Position numbers and translations under genes: made by a program. 64,000 nucleotides of DNA from JBOEGW01 sp050633625 (GTDB lineage: Bacteria > Pseudomonadota > Alphaproteobacteria > Rhodobacterales > Rhodobacteraceae). How positions within the stretch are numbered: the stretch's first letter is position 1; every line of letters starts with the position of its first letter. The stretch covers positions 434,001 through 498,000 of the forward strand of contig JBOEGW010000004.1 in assembly GCA_050633625.1 (NCBI GenBank), in the 5' to 3' direction. Under the pieces are notes generated by a model. It was not told the origin of the DNA. It worked only from the letters and a program-made list of their open reading frames with translations, and did no database searches. This document shows positions 8,318-16,475 of the stretch, one piece after another.

Positions 8318-8769
8318 CAGTGCGGCTCCTCAATCACGTAGTTTTCCCACTCTTCCTCATCCACCTCAAATTCCGGCGTGGTCCAGCCGCGCACACTTTG
8401 CTCAGCACGATGGACACTTTCAGGATCATTCGTCTTTAACGGATGCCACTCTGGCAAAGGCTTGCCCTCATGACGCAGGCGATACGCACAGGTCGCAGGC
8501 ATGAAATAGCCAATGTCGTCCATGTTGGAAGGCTTTAGCACAATACACTCAGGCACGAATTGTAACCGAATGTCATACTGCGCACAGCGACAGGTTTGAT
8601 CGTCTAACAAACGGCAGGCCACCGAGGTAAACACCACCTGGCCGGTGTCTTCATCCTCAAGCTTATTGAGGCAACATTTACCACAGCCATCACAGAGCGC
8701 CTCCCATTCGGGCGCGCTCAATTCGCCCAAAGGTCGTTCCCAAAACTTGTGTCGCAATGCCTTCGCCAT
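8317..8769 (-). CDS. YcgN/UPF0260-type cysteine cluster protein
   Basis: A 150-residue cytoplasmic protein with the pattern of the YcgN (UPF0260) family: FWERPLGELSAPEWEALCDGCGKCCLNKLED, then CRLLDDQTCRCAQY and CAYR. The cysteine spacing suggests a bound metal or Fe-S cluster, but no reaction has been assigned to the family. It is the first gene of a pair with ltaE (1-bp overlap). Its ribosome binding region is the purine-rich end of the repeat copy at 8791-8840, which lies directly upstream. Confidence 0.9.
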   Translation of the reverse strand: MAKALRHKFWERPLGELSAPEWEALCDGCGKCCLNKLEDEDTGQVVFTSVACRLLDDQTCRCAQYDIRLQFVPECIVLKPSNMDDIGYFMPATCAYRLRHEGKPLPEWHPLKTNDPESVHRAEQSVRGWTTPEFEVDEEEWENYVIEEPH

Positions 8770-8790
8770 GCCGCCTTCCTTTCCTTCGCC

Positions 8791-8840
8791 CCTTCTTTGG
8801 TTCTCAAATACCTCGGGGGTCTGGGGGCAGCGCCCCCAGC
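8791..8840 (-). repeat. Dispersed intergenic repeat, copy 1 (GAGGTATTT tail type)
   Basis: Read on the minus strand: a perfect hairpin (CTGGGGGC/GCCCCCAG, loop GCT) at 8821-8839, 14 bp after the ribF stop, then CCCCCGAGGTATTTGAGAAC, then CAAAGAAGG merging into the purine-rich ribosome binding region of the next gene, whose ATG is 22 bp away. The same architecture recurs at 19581, 41366 and 56297. Both flanking genes run in the element's direction. Confidence 0.85.
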
Positions 8841-8853
8841 CTGTGGCAGAGGC

Positions 8854-9792
8854 TCAAAGCGCAGATAAAATCTCGCGCGCACGCGCGCAATCCGCATCCA
8901 TTTGATGAATCAAGGCCTCAAGCCCATCGAACTTCTCTTCCGGGCGCAAATAATCTACCAAAGCCACAGAAAGGTCTTCCCCGTAGATATCCCCTTTGAA
9001 ATCAAACAGGTAACTTTCAAGATTCGGCTGGTTCTCACCAAACATCGGCCGCACGCCCATCGAGGCGGCGCCGCCGTATTCCCCCTTATGTGGCCCTGTC
9101 AGCACATCCACCTTGACCACATAAACCCCGAATTTGGGCGGGTGCAGCCCGGTGATGGACATATTCGCTGTGGGATAGCCAAGGTCGCGGCCGCGCTGAT
9201 CACCCCGGATAACGGCGCCATCAATCCGGTGCCAATGTCCCAACATGCGCGCGGCGTCACGGGGGCGGCCTTCGGTGAGTGCTGTGCGGATGGCGGTGGA
9301 GCTGATTTCTTCTTCGGCGTCGCGCATCAAAGGCGCAACAGTGACGCCAAAGCCCATCTGCGCCCCCAGCTCTTTGAGCGTCTCCACATTGCCCGCGCGG
9401 GCTTTGCCAAAGTTAAAATCGGCTCCGACAACAACATGTTTCAGGCCAAGCCCGTCAACCAGCACTTCACGGGCAAACCCCTCAGGCGACAGCGCCGACA
9501 GCGTGTCGTTGAAGCTCAGCTCATACAGTTTGTCGACGCCAAGCCATTCCAGCCGATGCGCGCGGGCGGGCGCGTTCATCAGCCGAAAGGGCGGGGCTTT
9601 GGGGGCGAAATACTGGCGCGGGTGCGGCTCAAAGGTCATCACGCCAAGCGGTGCGTCAAGGCGTTTGGCTTGGGTGCGCGCGATATCGATCACGTATTGG
9701 TGGCCCCGGTGCACGCCGTCAAAATTGCCGATGGCGGCAGAAGCCCCTCGGTCAGATGTGTCGACAAAATGATAATCTCGAATGATGCGCAT
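8854..9792 (-). CDS. ribF: Bifunctional riboflavin kinase / FAD synthetase
   Basis: A 312-residue two-domain enzyme converting riboflavin to FMN and then FAD. The N-terminal adenylyltransferase domain shows AIGNFDGVHRGHQ (HxGH-like nucleotide-binding motif), VMTFEPHPRQYF and VVGADFNFGKARAGN. The C-terminal kinase domain shows GAVIRGDQRGRDLGYPTANM with the PTAN signature and later GVRPMFGENQPNLESYLFDF. The length is standard. No FMN riboswitch is visible upstream. It stands alone, with a repeat element right after its stop codon. Confidence 0.97.
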   Translation of the reverse strand: MRIIRDYHFVDTSDRGASAAIGNFDGVHRGHQYVIDIARTQAKRLDAPLGVMTFEPHPRQYFAPKAPPFRLMNAPARAHRLEWLGVDKLYELSFNDTLSALSPEGFAREVLVDGLGLKHVVVGADFNFGKARAGNVETLKELGAQMGFGVTVAPLMRDAEEEISSTAIRTALTEGRPRDAARMLGHWHRIDGAVIRGDQRGRDLGYPTANMSITGLHPPKFGVYVVKVDVLTGPHKGEYGGAASMGVRPMFGENQPNLESYLFDFKGDIYGEDLSVALVDYLRPEEKFDGLEALIHQMDADCARAREILSAL

Positions 9793-10112
9793 GGCATTGG
9801 GTTAGCGCCGGGCGAAAGCCTGCGCAAGCCCGATTGGCGCGCCCAAAGACGATGGCGCGCTGTGGGGCGCTGGGTTTTGCGCCCAAAGAGGGTTTGTTTG
9901 GTCAAAAAAGGGCGGCGCCGCCAAGGCGCACGGTTTGATCAAGGCGGGGGCTGGCCCCGGACCGAATGCCGGGTGGCCCCGGCAACAGCGCAAATGGTTT
10001 GGTCGCCCCATGGTATCAGGGCCAAAAACCGTGTGAGGAGCGAAAGGGGAGACCTTTCGCGCGGATCCGTAGGGCGAGTGTGTCCCGTCAGGGTTAACAG
10101 GCCGGAAACTGG

Positions 10113-10148
10113 GCGTACGGTAAGGCATACGGTGAGGCTTACGGTGAG
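10113..10148 (+). repeat. Three tandem 12-bp units
   Basis: GCGTACGGTAAG, GCATACGGTGAG and GCTTACGGTGAG follow each other without gaps, sharing the core TACGGT(A/G)AG. It lies in noncoding DNA. A different 12-bp unit is triplicated at 21524-21559. Confidence 0.8.
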
Positions 10149-10160
10149 GCGATTTGGGCG

Positions 10161-10227
10161 AAGGCAGGGGGCTTTGCCCCCTCTGGCTGCGCCATTCACC
10201 CCCAGGATATTTTTGGAACACTGAAAT
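10161..10227 (+). repeat. Dispersed intergenic repeat, copy 2 (GGAACACTG tail type)
   Basis: A perfect hairpin GGGGGC-TTT-GCCCCC at 10167-10181, then a short spacer, then CCCAGGATATTTTTGGAACA continuing into CTGAAA. The tail points toward the 3' end of the MaoC gene on the opposite strand. Confidence 0.8.
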
Positions 10228-10286
10228 CAGGCGTTTTTTGCGGAGCAAAATGCGCGAAGAGAGACCCGTGACAGGGGCGCGAGCGC

Positions 10287-10320
10287 AAAAACGCCCGGCT
10301 GTTTTGCGAAAGGCCGGGCG
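10287..10320 (-). terminator. Terminator of the MaoC gene
   Basis: On the minus strand CGCCCGGC and GCCGGGCG form an 8-bp stem around a 13-base loop, followed by TTTTT. It lies 28 bp after the MaoC stop codon. Confidence 0.85.
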
Positions 10321-10347
10321 ATTTGATTTGATTTGAGCCGGTTGGGG

Positions 10348-10791
10348 CTAGTCGAATTTCTTGGAAGGGGCGAGCACTGTGGCCTCGCCTTTGAGGACGG
10401 GCTTGCCGTCAACAAGGCATTCGGTTTTGAGCGTGACGCGGCGTTTGGCGAAATCAATTTCCATCACTGTTACCTCGGCGCGCACCACGTCACCGGGGCG
10501 TACGGGGGCGAGAAACTTGAGGTTTTGCCCCATATAGATGGTTCCGTGGCCGGGGAGTTGCTCGCCGATCACGGCGGAAATCAAACCTGCCGTCAGCATC
10601 CCATGGGCGATGCGCCCTTCAAAGATTGTGTCTTGAGCGTAGGCGTCATCGAGGTGCACCGGGTTCCGGTCGGTGGAGACTTCTGCGAAAAGCTCGATGT
10701 CGCGGTCTGTGACCTCTTTGATGATATGACGTTGCATACCGATTTCGAGGTCTTCGATGCAAATCGTGCCGCGTGGGAAATTGTCCAACAT
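10348..10791 (-). CDS. MaoC-like hot-dog fold dehydratase/hydratase
   Basis: About 147 residues from the ATG at 10791, chosen because AGAGGG lies 4-9 bp upstream and homologues start with a short lead to the double-hotdog core; the longer frame has no such support. The catalytic hydratase motif is visible: VSTDRNPVHLDDAYA followed by FEGRIAHGMLTAGLIS, then MGQNLKFLAPVRPGD. Members hydrate or dehydrate enoyl-CoA or related thioesters; the substrate is unknown. It is monocistronic, with a strong terminator downstream. Confidence 0.9.
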   Translation of the reverse strand: MLDNFPRGTICIEDLEIGMQRHIIKEVTDRDIELFAEVSTDRNPVHLDDAYAQDTIFEGRIAHGMLTAGLISAVIGEQLPGHGTIYMGQNLKFLAPVRPGDVVRAEVTVMEIDFAKRRVTLKTECLVDGKPVLKGEATVLAPSKKFD

Positions 10792-10948
10792 GTCGCCCTC
10801 TGCCTTGTGACTGCGCGGCGCTGGAATTGGCCGCTGGGTAATTATCGCGCACTGAATCATCGCGCTGGGTAATATAATTACTTTGCAGGTGCAGAAAAAT
10901 CAAGGGGAGAATTGCGAATTCTTCCCCTCAAATGGTCTTACGTTACGA

Positions 10949-11827
10949 TCATCGCAGCCCACCAATGGCATATGTGGCGTTTGTTTGCGCTTTCTCCACA
11001 TAATCTTGAAGGGCTTTGGGGTCGGGTTGGCCGCCAGCTTGGGTTTTCGTTTCCGCGGCTGCGAGGCCGCCTGTGATAAAGACAGAATCAATGTCTTCGC
11101 CCATAGCGCCTTGGATGTCGGTGTGGATGCCGTCGCCAATTGCCAGAATGCGGCTGTCTGCGGGCAATGGCCCAAGCCCGGCGAGGCGGCGGCGCGCCAG
11201 ATCATAGATGGGCGGATGGGGTTTGCCAAAATACAGGCTTTCCCCGCCCATCTCGGTGTAGAGCTGCGCGATTGCGCCTGCGCACCATTCGCGGGTTTCA
11301 CCACGGTCCACCACGATATCCGGATTGGCGCACATGAGTTTCAGGCCGCGTTGCTTGGCCAAAAGCAATTCTGGGCGCAGCACCTCCGGGTCCGCCAGCG
11401 GGTTGAATGGCCCGCAACAGACAATGCCATCAGCCTCTGCGAGCGGCACTTGTTTGATCTCAACAGGGTCGGCAATCAGGGGCAGGGGATCAAAGAACAC
11501 TTGGTCATGCTCTTGTCCCATGAGATAGACCTTTTCCCCCACAGCACCGGTAAACATCGCGGCGCGCGCGGCGTCCCCTGAGGTGGCGATGGCGTCATAG
11601 GTATCTTCTGGCAGGTTCATATTCGCAAGCTGGGTTGCCACGCTTTGGAACTGGCGCGGGGCGTTGGTGACCATGATCACCTTTCCCCCTTGGGCGCGAT
11701 AGGCTTGTAAGGCTTTGATCGCGTCGGGGAAGGGGGCATAGCCGTCATGCACGCACCCCCAGAGGTCGCAAAACAGCGCATCATAGTTTGCGGAAATCTC
11801 AGCGAGGTTTTCGATCAGGCGGGTCAT
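10949..11827 (-). CDS. HAD-superfamily hydrolase, TIGR01459-like (class IIA)
   Basis: About 292 residues from the ATG at 11827, preceded by AAAGGAG at a good distance. Motif I is DALFCDLWGCVHDGY (nucleophile Asp, with W instead of the usual G/D second residue region), motif II VMVTNAPRQ, then FGKPHPPIYDLA (lysine motif) and ILAIGDGIHTDIQGA (motif IV). This is the NagD-like class IIA group of phosphatases; TIGR01459 members are widespread in alphaproteobacteria with unknown substrate. It acts in the cytoplasm. Single gene, no operon partner. Confidence 0.9.
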   Translation of the reverse strand: MTRLIENLAEISANYDALFCDLWGCVHDGYAPFPDAIKALQAYRAQGGKVIMVTNAPRQFQSVATQLANMNLPEDTYDAIATSGDAARAAMFTGAVGEKVYLMGQEHDQVFFDPLPLIADPVEIKQVPLAEADGIVCCGPFNPLADPEVLRPELLLAKQRGLKLMCANPDIVVDRGETREWCAGAIAQLYTEMGGESLYFGKPHPPIYDLARRRLAGLGPLPADSRILAIGDGIHTDIQGAMGEDIDSVFITGGLAAAETKTQAGGQPDPKALQDYVEKAQTNATYAIGGLR

Positions 11828-11955
11828 GGTGGCTCCTTTTGGTCGTTGAGGTCTTGTAGCGCGCGCCAAAGCGGGAGGAAATCCAAATCGAAGGGTGATT
11901 GTCCTTGGTGCGGTGAACGGCAGTGCTTCGGGCGCGGGGGGAAGGGTGGCCCGCG

Positions 11956-12318
11956 TTAGGCGCGCAAAAACCGCGCAAACCCAAAGGCGACAAACCCTTC
12001 GGTGAGGATCGCGACTATGATGCCTGCGCCAACCCGCCCAAGGGACAGCTCAATCAGCCCAAGCAGCGCCATGGCGCCCATCATCACGCTTAGGCCAAGG
12101 GCGATTGTGAATTGCGAGCGCCCGCGCGCCCGGCGTGCGCCAAAGAGAATGATGCTCAGCCCCAAAAACAAAACACCCGCATGGCGCGCCATGACGGTAG
12201 CCGCGACATCGCCCTCAAGGCCAAAGAGCCATAAAAACAGCCCCGGAACCAAGATCAGCCCCGCCGCGAGGACAAGGGCTAACAGGGTCGTGAGCATACA
12301 GGTATGGCGAAAGGTCAT
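11956..12318 (-). CDS. Small integral membrane protein of unknown function
   Basis: About 120 residues with four hydrophobic segments: TTLLALVLAAGLILVPGLFLWLF, a helix around HAGVLFLGLSIILFGA, one around IALGLSVMMGAMALLGLIEL, and one around VGAGIIVAILTEGFVAFG. The ATG at 12318 begins the first helix directly. Only a weak GGGA precedes it. No family is recognised. The terminator of the neighbouring pyrophosphatase gene lies immediately upstream, so it has its own promoter. Confidence 0.7.
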   Translation of the reverse strand: MTFRHTCMLTTLLALVLAAGLILVPGLFLWLFGLEGDVAATVMARHAGVLFLGLSIILFGARRARGRSQFTIALGLSVMMGAMALLGLIELSLGRVGAGIIVAILTEGFVAFGFARFLRA

Positions 12319-12331
12319 GCTGTTTTCCCAA

Positions 12332-12363
12332 CAAAAAAAGAGGCGCATCGGCGCGCCCCTTTT
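12332..12363 (-). terminator. Terminator of the pyrophosphatase gene
   Basis: On the minus strand an AAAAGGGGCGC arm pairs with GCGCCTCTTTT with one mismatch, followed by seven Ts. It lies 25 bp after the ppaC stop codon and just upstream of the next gene. Confidence 0.8.
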
Positions 12364-12387
12364 GATCTTAACCGAAACCTGACTGCC

Positions 12388-13308
12388 TTAAAGCGCAAGG
12401 TTCGGGATGATTTGTTTTTTGCGGCTGACAATGCCGGGGAGGACAACCAAATCGCCGGTGACTGTGGCGTTGAAGCTTTTCTCGGCCAGGGTTTTTACAA
12501 GATCGTTGGGCACCAAAAGCGTGGCTTCTTCTTTGATGATGTCCACGACGAAAAGCAAAACCTGCTCGACACCGTCCTCGGCGGCTACGGTTTTCATGGT
12601 CTCCATCAAGCTGTCTTTGCGATCCAGGGGGATGTTTGGTGCCGTGGTTTCCAGCACGGAAACACGGAATTTGGTGCCCTCAACGGCGTATTCCTTACTG
12701 TCCATACGCAAAAGTTCCGCGTCGGAAAACGCGCTCACGTCGGATTTGGCTGCAAACATTTCGGCCGCATAATCCGGGATCGAAAGGCCAAGTTCGGAGG
12801 CGAGTGTCTTGGCGACCTCAATGTCACGCTCGGTTGTGGTCGGGGAGCGGAATTCAAGCGTGTCGGAGAGGATGCAGGACAAGGCAAGCGCGCGCACCCA
12901 ATCAGGCATCTTGGCGGTGTCATCGCCCAACAGGTCGTACATGATCGTCGCGGTGCAGGCGACCGGGCGGATGGTGATGTCGATCGGCCCTTTGGTTTCC
13001 AGACCGCCCACCAGCTTGTGGTGGTCGATGATTTGCACAACGTCAGCGTCATTGATGTTGTCGGGCAATTCAGCCGGGTTGTTGGTGTCAACGATCACAC
13101 ACCGCTGGCCCTCGGCAAGTTCGGTCAAGATGCGCGGCTTGGGGCAGTCCCAGCGTTTGAGCACGAATGCGGCCTCGGTGTTTGGCTCACCAAGCAACAC
13201 GGCTTCGGCGTTTTCGCCTTTGACTTCATTGAGATACCACGCCCACAAAATCGGGGAGCCTGTGGAGTCTGTGTCGGGGGATTTGTGGCCAAAAACGAGC
13301 GTCGTCAT
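12388..13308 (-). CDS. ppaC: Manganese-dependent inorganic pyrophosphatase (family II)
   Basis: About 306 residues. The DHH-superfamily metal ligands are all visible: GHKSPDTDS (HxxxDxD) at the N-terminus, VIVDTNNPAEL, and QIIDHHKLVGG; the C-terminal DHHA2 domain ends in VTGDLVVLPGIVSRKKQI, with the substrate-binding SRKKQ motif. It hydrolyses pyrophosphate to two phosphates and so pulls biosynthetic reactions forward. The start at 13308 gives the usual MTTLVFGHK; the ATG at 13323 is equally open and neither has a strong ribosome binding site. Confidence 0.95.
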   Translation of the reverse strand: MTTLVFGHKSPDTDSTGSPILWAWYLNEVKGENAEAVLLGEPNTEAAFVLKRWDCPKPRILTELAEGQRCVIVDTNNPAELPDNINDADVVQIIDHHKLVGGLETKGPIDITIRPVACTATIMYDLLGDDTAKMPDWVRALALSCILSDTLEFRSPTTTERDIEVAKTLASELGLSIPDYAAEMFAAKSDVSAFSDAELLRMDSKEYAVEGTKFRVSVLETTAPNIPLDRKDSLMETMKTVAAEDGVEQVLLFVVDIIKEEATLLVPNDLVKTLAEKSFNATVTGDLVVLPGIVSRKKQIIPNLAL

Positions 13309-13438
13309 ATGTGTGATATCCATTCAGTGGGGGTATTTTGGGGCCTTATAGGCTTGGTCAATGGGATTGTCACCACCCGGATGGTCGCAGGTCGCACGCC
13401 CCCTTGGTTGCGCCGGGCAAAGAGGCTAGGAAAGGGGG

Positions 13439-14092
13439 ATGAGCAAACCAGCGGAAACAGATTTATACGCACCGGTGAAGGCTTGGCTTGAGGCGCTGGG
13501 CTTTGAGGTCAAAGCGGAGGTCGGGGCGGCGGATGTGGTGGCCCTGCGCGATGGGATGATGACGGTTGTTGAGTTGAAGGTGGGGTTTTCGCTGACGCTC
13601 TTACAACAGGCGGTGGCACGCCAAGCGATGACGGATAACGTCTATGTGGCGGTGCCGCGCTGGGGCGGGCGACAAGGCTGGCGGGCGTTCAAGGGCAATG
13701 TGGGCCTGTGCAAACGGCTTGGGGTGGGGGTGCTGTCGGTGCGCCTCTCTGATGGCTTCGTGCAGATCCACGCGGACCCCGGCACGTTTACCCCACGCAA
13801 AAGCCGCGCGAAGGCTGGGCGGGTCTTGTCCGAGTTCGCCCGCCTTGAGGGAGATCCGAACATAGGCGGGACACGCGGCAAACGGGTCACTGCCTATCAA
13901 CAAGATTGCGAACGCATAGCGCGGTTTTTGGCAGCCAATGGCCCCACCAAGGGCGCTGTCGTGGCCAAGGGCACAGAGGTCAAAACTGCAACCCGGATGA
14001 TGGCGATCAATCACTATGGGTGGTTTGAACGACTGGAAAAGGGCATCTACGGCCTGTCAAAAGCCGGGCAGGACGCGGCAAAGTCCCTATAA
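13439..14092 (+). CDS. DUF2161-type protein with a PD-(D/E)XK-like motif
   Basis: A 217-residue protein. The N-terminal half resembles a restriction-endonuclease-like fold: AWLEALGFEVKAEVGAADVV gives the acidic position, followed by TVVELKVG, the ExK pair. The C-terminal region (RFLAANGPTKGAVVAKGTEV, then WFERLEKGIYGLSKAG) looks like a winged-helix domain. This matches DUF2161, often labelled a PDDEXK-family putative phosphodiesterase or nuclease; activity is unproven. It is a single gene, divergent from ppaC, and its 3' end faces a repeat copy (14201-14276). Confidence 0.8.
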   Translation: MSKPAETDLYAPVKAWLEALGFEVKAEVGAADVVALRDGMMTVVELKVGFSLTLLQQAVARQAMTDNVYVAVPRWGGRQGWRAFKGNVGLCKRLGVGVLSVRLSDGFVQIHADPGTFTPRKSRAKAGRVLSEFARLEGDPNIGGTRGKRVTAYQQDCERIARFLAANGPTKGAVVAKGTEVKTATRMMAINHYGWFERLEKGIYGLSKAGQDAAKSL

Positions 14093-14200
14093 TCATCCGC
14101 TCAATCACGCGCTCTGCCATCCGCGCGCAAGCCGTGCTCAGGATCAGAAAGGTCCGCGCCCTTCCCGGGCCCTTCCCGCGCCGGGGTTGTGCCTTTCGTT

Positions 14201-14276
14201 TTCAGTGTTCTATAAATATCCCCGCCGGAGGCATCGCGGGCGCAGGCCCGCAATTACGCCAGCGCAGGCTGGCGTT
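14201..14276 (-). repeat. Dispersed intergenic repeat, copy 3 (GGAACACTG tail type)
   Basis: Read on the minus strand: two GC-rich hairpins (CCAGCCTGCGCTGG; GCGGGCCTGCGCCCGC), then GATGCCTCCGGCGGGGATAT continuing TTATAGAACACTGAAAA. The first hairpin overlaps the end of the DUF2306-like gene; the tail points at the 3' end of the DUF2161 gene. The block GATGCCTCCGGCGGGGATAT recurs exactly at 27801-27840 except for the first bases. Confidence 0.8.
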
Positions 14277-14919
14277 TGGCCTTTCGAAGCGGTTTGCGAA
14301 TGACCCATTCTGCCACCAAAAGGTTGATGGACCAGCCCAAAATCAAGATCACCCCCACCGTGACCGGATCAATTTCGCCAGTGACCATAAACACAGGCAT
14401 AAACATCAACCGTTGTGTTCCCGCACCCAGCGCCAAAGCATAAGCGCGCAACATCCAAGCGCCATGCTGTGCGTATTTGCGCCCAACAAGAGCGGCGGTG
14501 GCGAGCGTCAATGCGCATAGGAACACCACGCCAAAACCAAGGTTTGAATAGTATTTGATCGGCCCGAGCAAAGGCGGAAACACCTCATTCATATAGAGCG
14601 CGGTGAGGGCGGCGATGAACCCCAAGGGCAAAAGCGCGCGCCCCGTGATTTTATGCGCCCGGTGATGGCGGGCACGAAAACTGCCAATGACTTGAAAGGC
14701 ACCCAAAAGCGCGAAAGCAACCCCGGCGATCACATGTGTAAATATCGGCACAGGGCGCGCGACATAGGTGGCCGCGTCGGTCCCCGCGCCATCGGTTCCA
14801 AGTACAAGGTGGGAGGCGGTCGCACTGAGGCTCATCGCGCCCGTGAGTGCGGGGAGCAGAGCCAGGACAATCAGTCCTGCGAGTTTGAAGCGGTCAAGAG
14901 TTGGCATTTTGCGGGGCAT
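14254..14919 (-). CDS. DUF2306-like seven-helix membrane protein
   Basis: About 221 residues from the ATG at 14919, preceded by AAAGG. It is almost entirely hydrophobic, with helices at about LAGLIVLALLPALTGAMSL, PIFTHVIAGVAFALLGAF, ALLPLGFIAALTALYM, LGFGVVFLCALTLATAAL, and VTVGVILILGWSINLLVAEW. Histidines in FTHVIAG and RHHRAHKITGR match the DUF2306 family, which has a heme-like histidine pattern but no proven function. The tail is basic (RKPLRKAKR), placing it in the cytoplasm. The last codons overlap a repeat element. Confidence 0.75.
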   Translation of the reverse strand: MPRKMPTLDRFKLAGLIVLALLPALTGAMSLSATASHLVLGTDGAGTDAATYVARPVPIFTHVIAGVAFALLGAFQVIGSFRARHHRAHKITGRALLPLGFIAALTALYMNEVFPPLLGPIKYYSNLGFGVVFLCALTLATAALVGRKYAQHGAWMLRAYALALGAGTQRLMFMPVFMVTGEIDPVTVGVILILGWSINLLVAEWVIRKPLRKAKRQPALA

Positions 14920-14995
14920 GGTTTGTCCTTTCAAAAGGCAAAGAGAGGGGGATCGGAGCCTTGGCTCCGGTGCATGGTTTTGACTGTGAAGATCG

Positions 14996-15211
14996 TCAGT
15001 CCTCGCGGAAGAACACTTGGTCGAGCGGTTTGTTAAAGGCATCCGCGATGAGGAAGGCGAGTTCCAAAGTGGGGGCGTATCTGGCTTTTTCGATGGCGGC
15101 GATGGTTTGCCTTGTGACGCCCACCGTTTTGGCGAGATCGCCTTGGGTCATTTCGTCGGCATCAAAGCGTAACCGCCTGACGTTGTTTCCGATTTTGAGT
15201 TTCTTTGCCAT
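14996..15211 (-). CDS. Small XRE-family helix-turn-helix regulator
   Basis: A 71-residue protein that is only a DNA-binding domain: MTQGDLAKTVGVTRQTIAAIEKARYAPTLELAFLIADAFNKPLDQVF is the YozG-like HTH with recognition helix TRQTIAAIE. Such short regulators are usually encoded beside a membrane protein they control, and here the gene lies 3 bp after the stop of the membrane protein at 15215-15673. The operon promoter holds a perfect inverted repeat (15718-15737), a good candidate for autoregulation. Confidence 0.9.
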   Translation of the reverse strand: MAKKLKIGNNVRRLRFDADEMTQGDLAKTVGVTRQTIAAIEKARYAPTLELAFLIADAFNKPLDQVFFRED

Positions 15212-15214
15212 GTG

Positions 15215-15673
15215 CTACCCTCGCACGTAACGACAGAGTTTATAGGCGTTTGCGATGAGATCACCAACCGCACACCCCAAGAGCGCAAGCCCAAGTACGG
15301 CGGGAGCGCTGGTGCCTTGCCATGCGAGAAACAGCCCGAACACCAAGGCGCCGCCCGAAACCCAGCTCGAAATCCGTTCGCCCCGTAAACTGAACGCCAG
15401 ATCGCGTTCGTCCGTGAGGTCTTGAACCTCGCCTGTGCCTGTCGCGATGGCCAGCACGATCGTTCCTAAGATGTGCACAACAATGGACAGGACAATCGCG
15501 ACCCCGACAGCGATCAGCATCAGGCGGGCTGCGGCCATCAGCCCGTCTGGGCCAGTAAAATCACCGGCGTTGAGGCCGCTCAAAAAGCGGGGGGCAAAAA
15601 TCGCGAGGATGAGTGTTGTCGCGATGAATTGGAAAAGCGCTGTGCGCTGTCCTTGGGGGACGTCGAGGGACAT
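15215..15673 (-). CDS. Membrane protein paired with the XRE regulator
   Basis: About 152 residues with four predicted helices (FQFIATTLILAIFAPRFL; LMLIAVGVAIVLSIVVHILG; ISSWVSGGALVFGLFLAW; LGLALLGCAVGDLIANAYKL) and the loop VQDLTDERD. The layout resembles DUF2178-type proteins commonly found next to YozG-like regulators. The ATG at 15673 is preferred because GGAG sits 6 bp upstream. An alternative start at 15724 would add a leader with a KPNM(x3)KPNM repeat, caused by a 13-bp direct repeat (CATGTTCGGTTTT) spaced 21 bp apart. Confidence 0.75.
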   Translation of the reverse strand: MSLDVPQGQRTALFQFIATTLILAIFAPRFLSGLNAGDFTGPDGLMAAARLMLIAVGVAIVLSIVVHILGTIVLAIATGTGEVQDLTDERDLAFSLRGERISSWVSGGALVFGLFLAWQGTSAPAVLGLALLGCAVGDLIANAYKLCRYVRG

Positions 15674-15717
15674 TGTTGGCTCCATGTTCGGTTTTGTGAA
15701 CGTCATGTTCGGTTTTC

Positions 15718-15737
15718 TTAACATGATATGATGTTAA
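15718..15737. promoter_or_regulatory. Candidate operator upstream of the membrane protein/XRE operon
   Basis: TTAACAT-N6-ATGTTAA is a perfect 7-bp inverted repeat lying 45 bp before the preferred start codon, inside an AT-rich stretch unlike the surroundings. A size of 20 bp suits a dimeric HTH protein. The rest of the gap up to 16019 shows no gene. Confidence 0.6.
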
Positions 15738-16019
15738 AAATCTTTAACGTCAAGTGGGGTATGGTTTACACCGCTGTTCTCTGGCTAAGCGCTTGATTTT
15801 GCAGGGATGAGATTGGCGTTGAGGGCGCCAGTCCTGCGCGTTCAGGCCCAAAAATCAACGAATCAACCGGGGAATTTTCCGGCAAGGCTTGCAAAAAATG
15901 GGGTGTCCCCTTGCGGCGCTGGGGTTCGTCGATGAGGATAGGAGACGGCCGGTTTGGGACGAAGGCTGTCGCGTCCTTTTGGGGGTAACGAGGCCTGCGG
16001 CCATATGGAGGGATGGTTA

Positions 16020-16406
16020 ATGACAAATGACGAAATGAAAGAGGTCTACAGGGGGTATATTGCCTGCCTGAACGCGCAAGACTGGGCTCAGCTTGACCGC
16101 TTTGTGGCTGAGGAGGTCACCCATAATGAGCGCCCAATCGGATTGGCGGGCTACCGGGCCATGTTGGAAGCGGATTTCAAGGCAATTCCCGATCTTCGGT
16201 TCAACATTGACAGGCTGCTTTGCGATCCGCCGATGATTGCCAGCCGATTGGCGTTTGACTGCACGCCTGTGGGCCAGCTTTTTGGTCTGGAGGTGAACGG
16301 AAAGCGGGTCCGGTTTGCGGAAAACGTCTTTTATGAGCTGAAAGGTGGCAAGATTTGCGCCGTTTGGTCGGTAATAGATAAGGCGTCAATCGCTGACCAG
16401 CTTTGA
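16020..16406 (+). CDS. SnoaL-like / ester cyclase family protein
   Basis: A 128-residue protein with the NTF2-like cone fold pattern of the SnoaL group: YRGYIACLNAQDWAQLDRFV, EEVTHNERPIGLAGYRAMLE, DFKAIPDLRFNIDRL, then GLEVNGKRVRFAENVFYELKGGKI and the closing VWSVIDKASIADQL. The start at 16020 has GGAGGG 5-10 bp upstream. Family members include polyketide cyclases and many uncharacterised small enzymes; nothing nearby suggests polyketide synthesis, so a specific reaction should not be assigned. Monocistronic. Confidence 0.8.
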   Translation: MTNDEMKEVYRGYIACLNAQDWAQLDRFVAEEVTHNERPIGLAGYRAMLEADFKAIPDLRFNIDRLLCDPPMIASRLAFDCTPVGQLFGLEVNGKRVRFAENVFYELKGGKICAVWSVIDKASIADQL

Positions 16407-16475
16407 GAGGCGCGGCTTGGCGCTGCCGCTGTTCTGCCCTGCTCTGCGGGGCGTTCCGGGCGCGCTCTGGGCCGC

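Larger units (their letters stand above)
9793..10347. other. Intergenic region without a gene (555 bp)
   Basis: Long open frames cross this stretch on both strands but none has family resemblance, a ribosome binding site or gene-like composition. It holds a triplicated 12-bp unit (10113-10148), a dispersed repeat copy (10161-10227) and a terminator (10287-10320), each listed separately. Confidence 0.6.

Noticed and set aside
8902..10224. 440-codon open frame on the plus strand opposite ribF
   Set aside because: It is the antisense of ribF and then crosses noncoding DNA; no family resemblance and basic, His/Arg-rich composition typical of shadow frames in GC-rich DNA.
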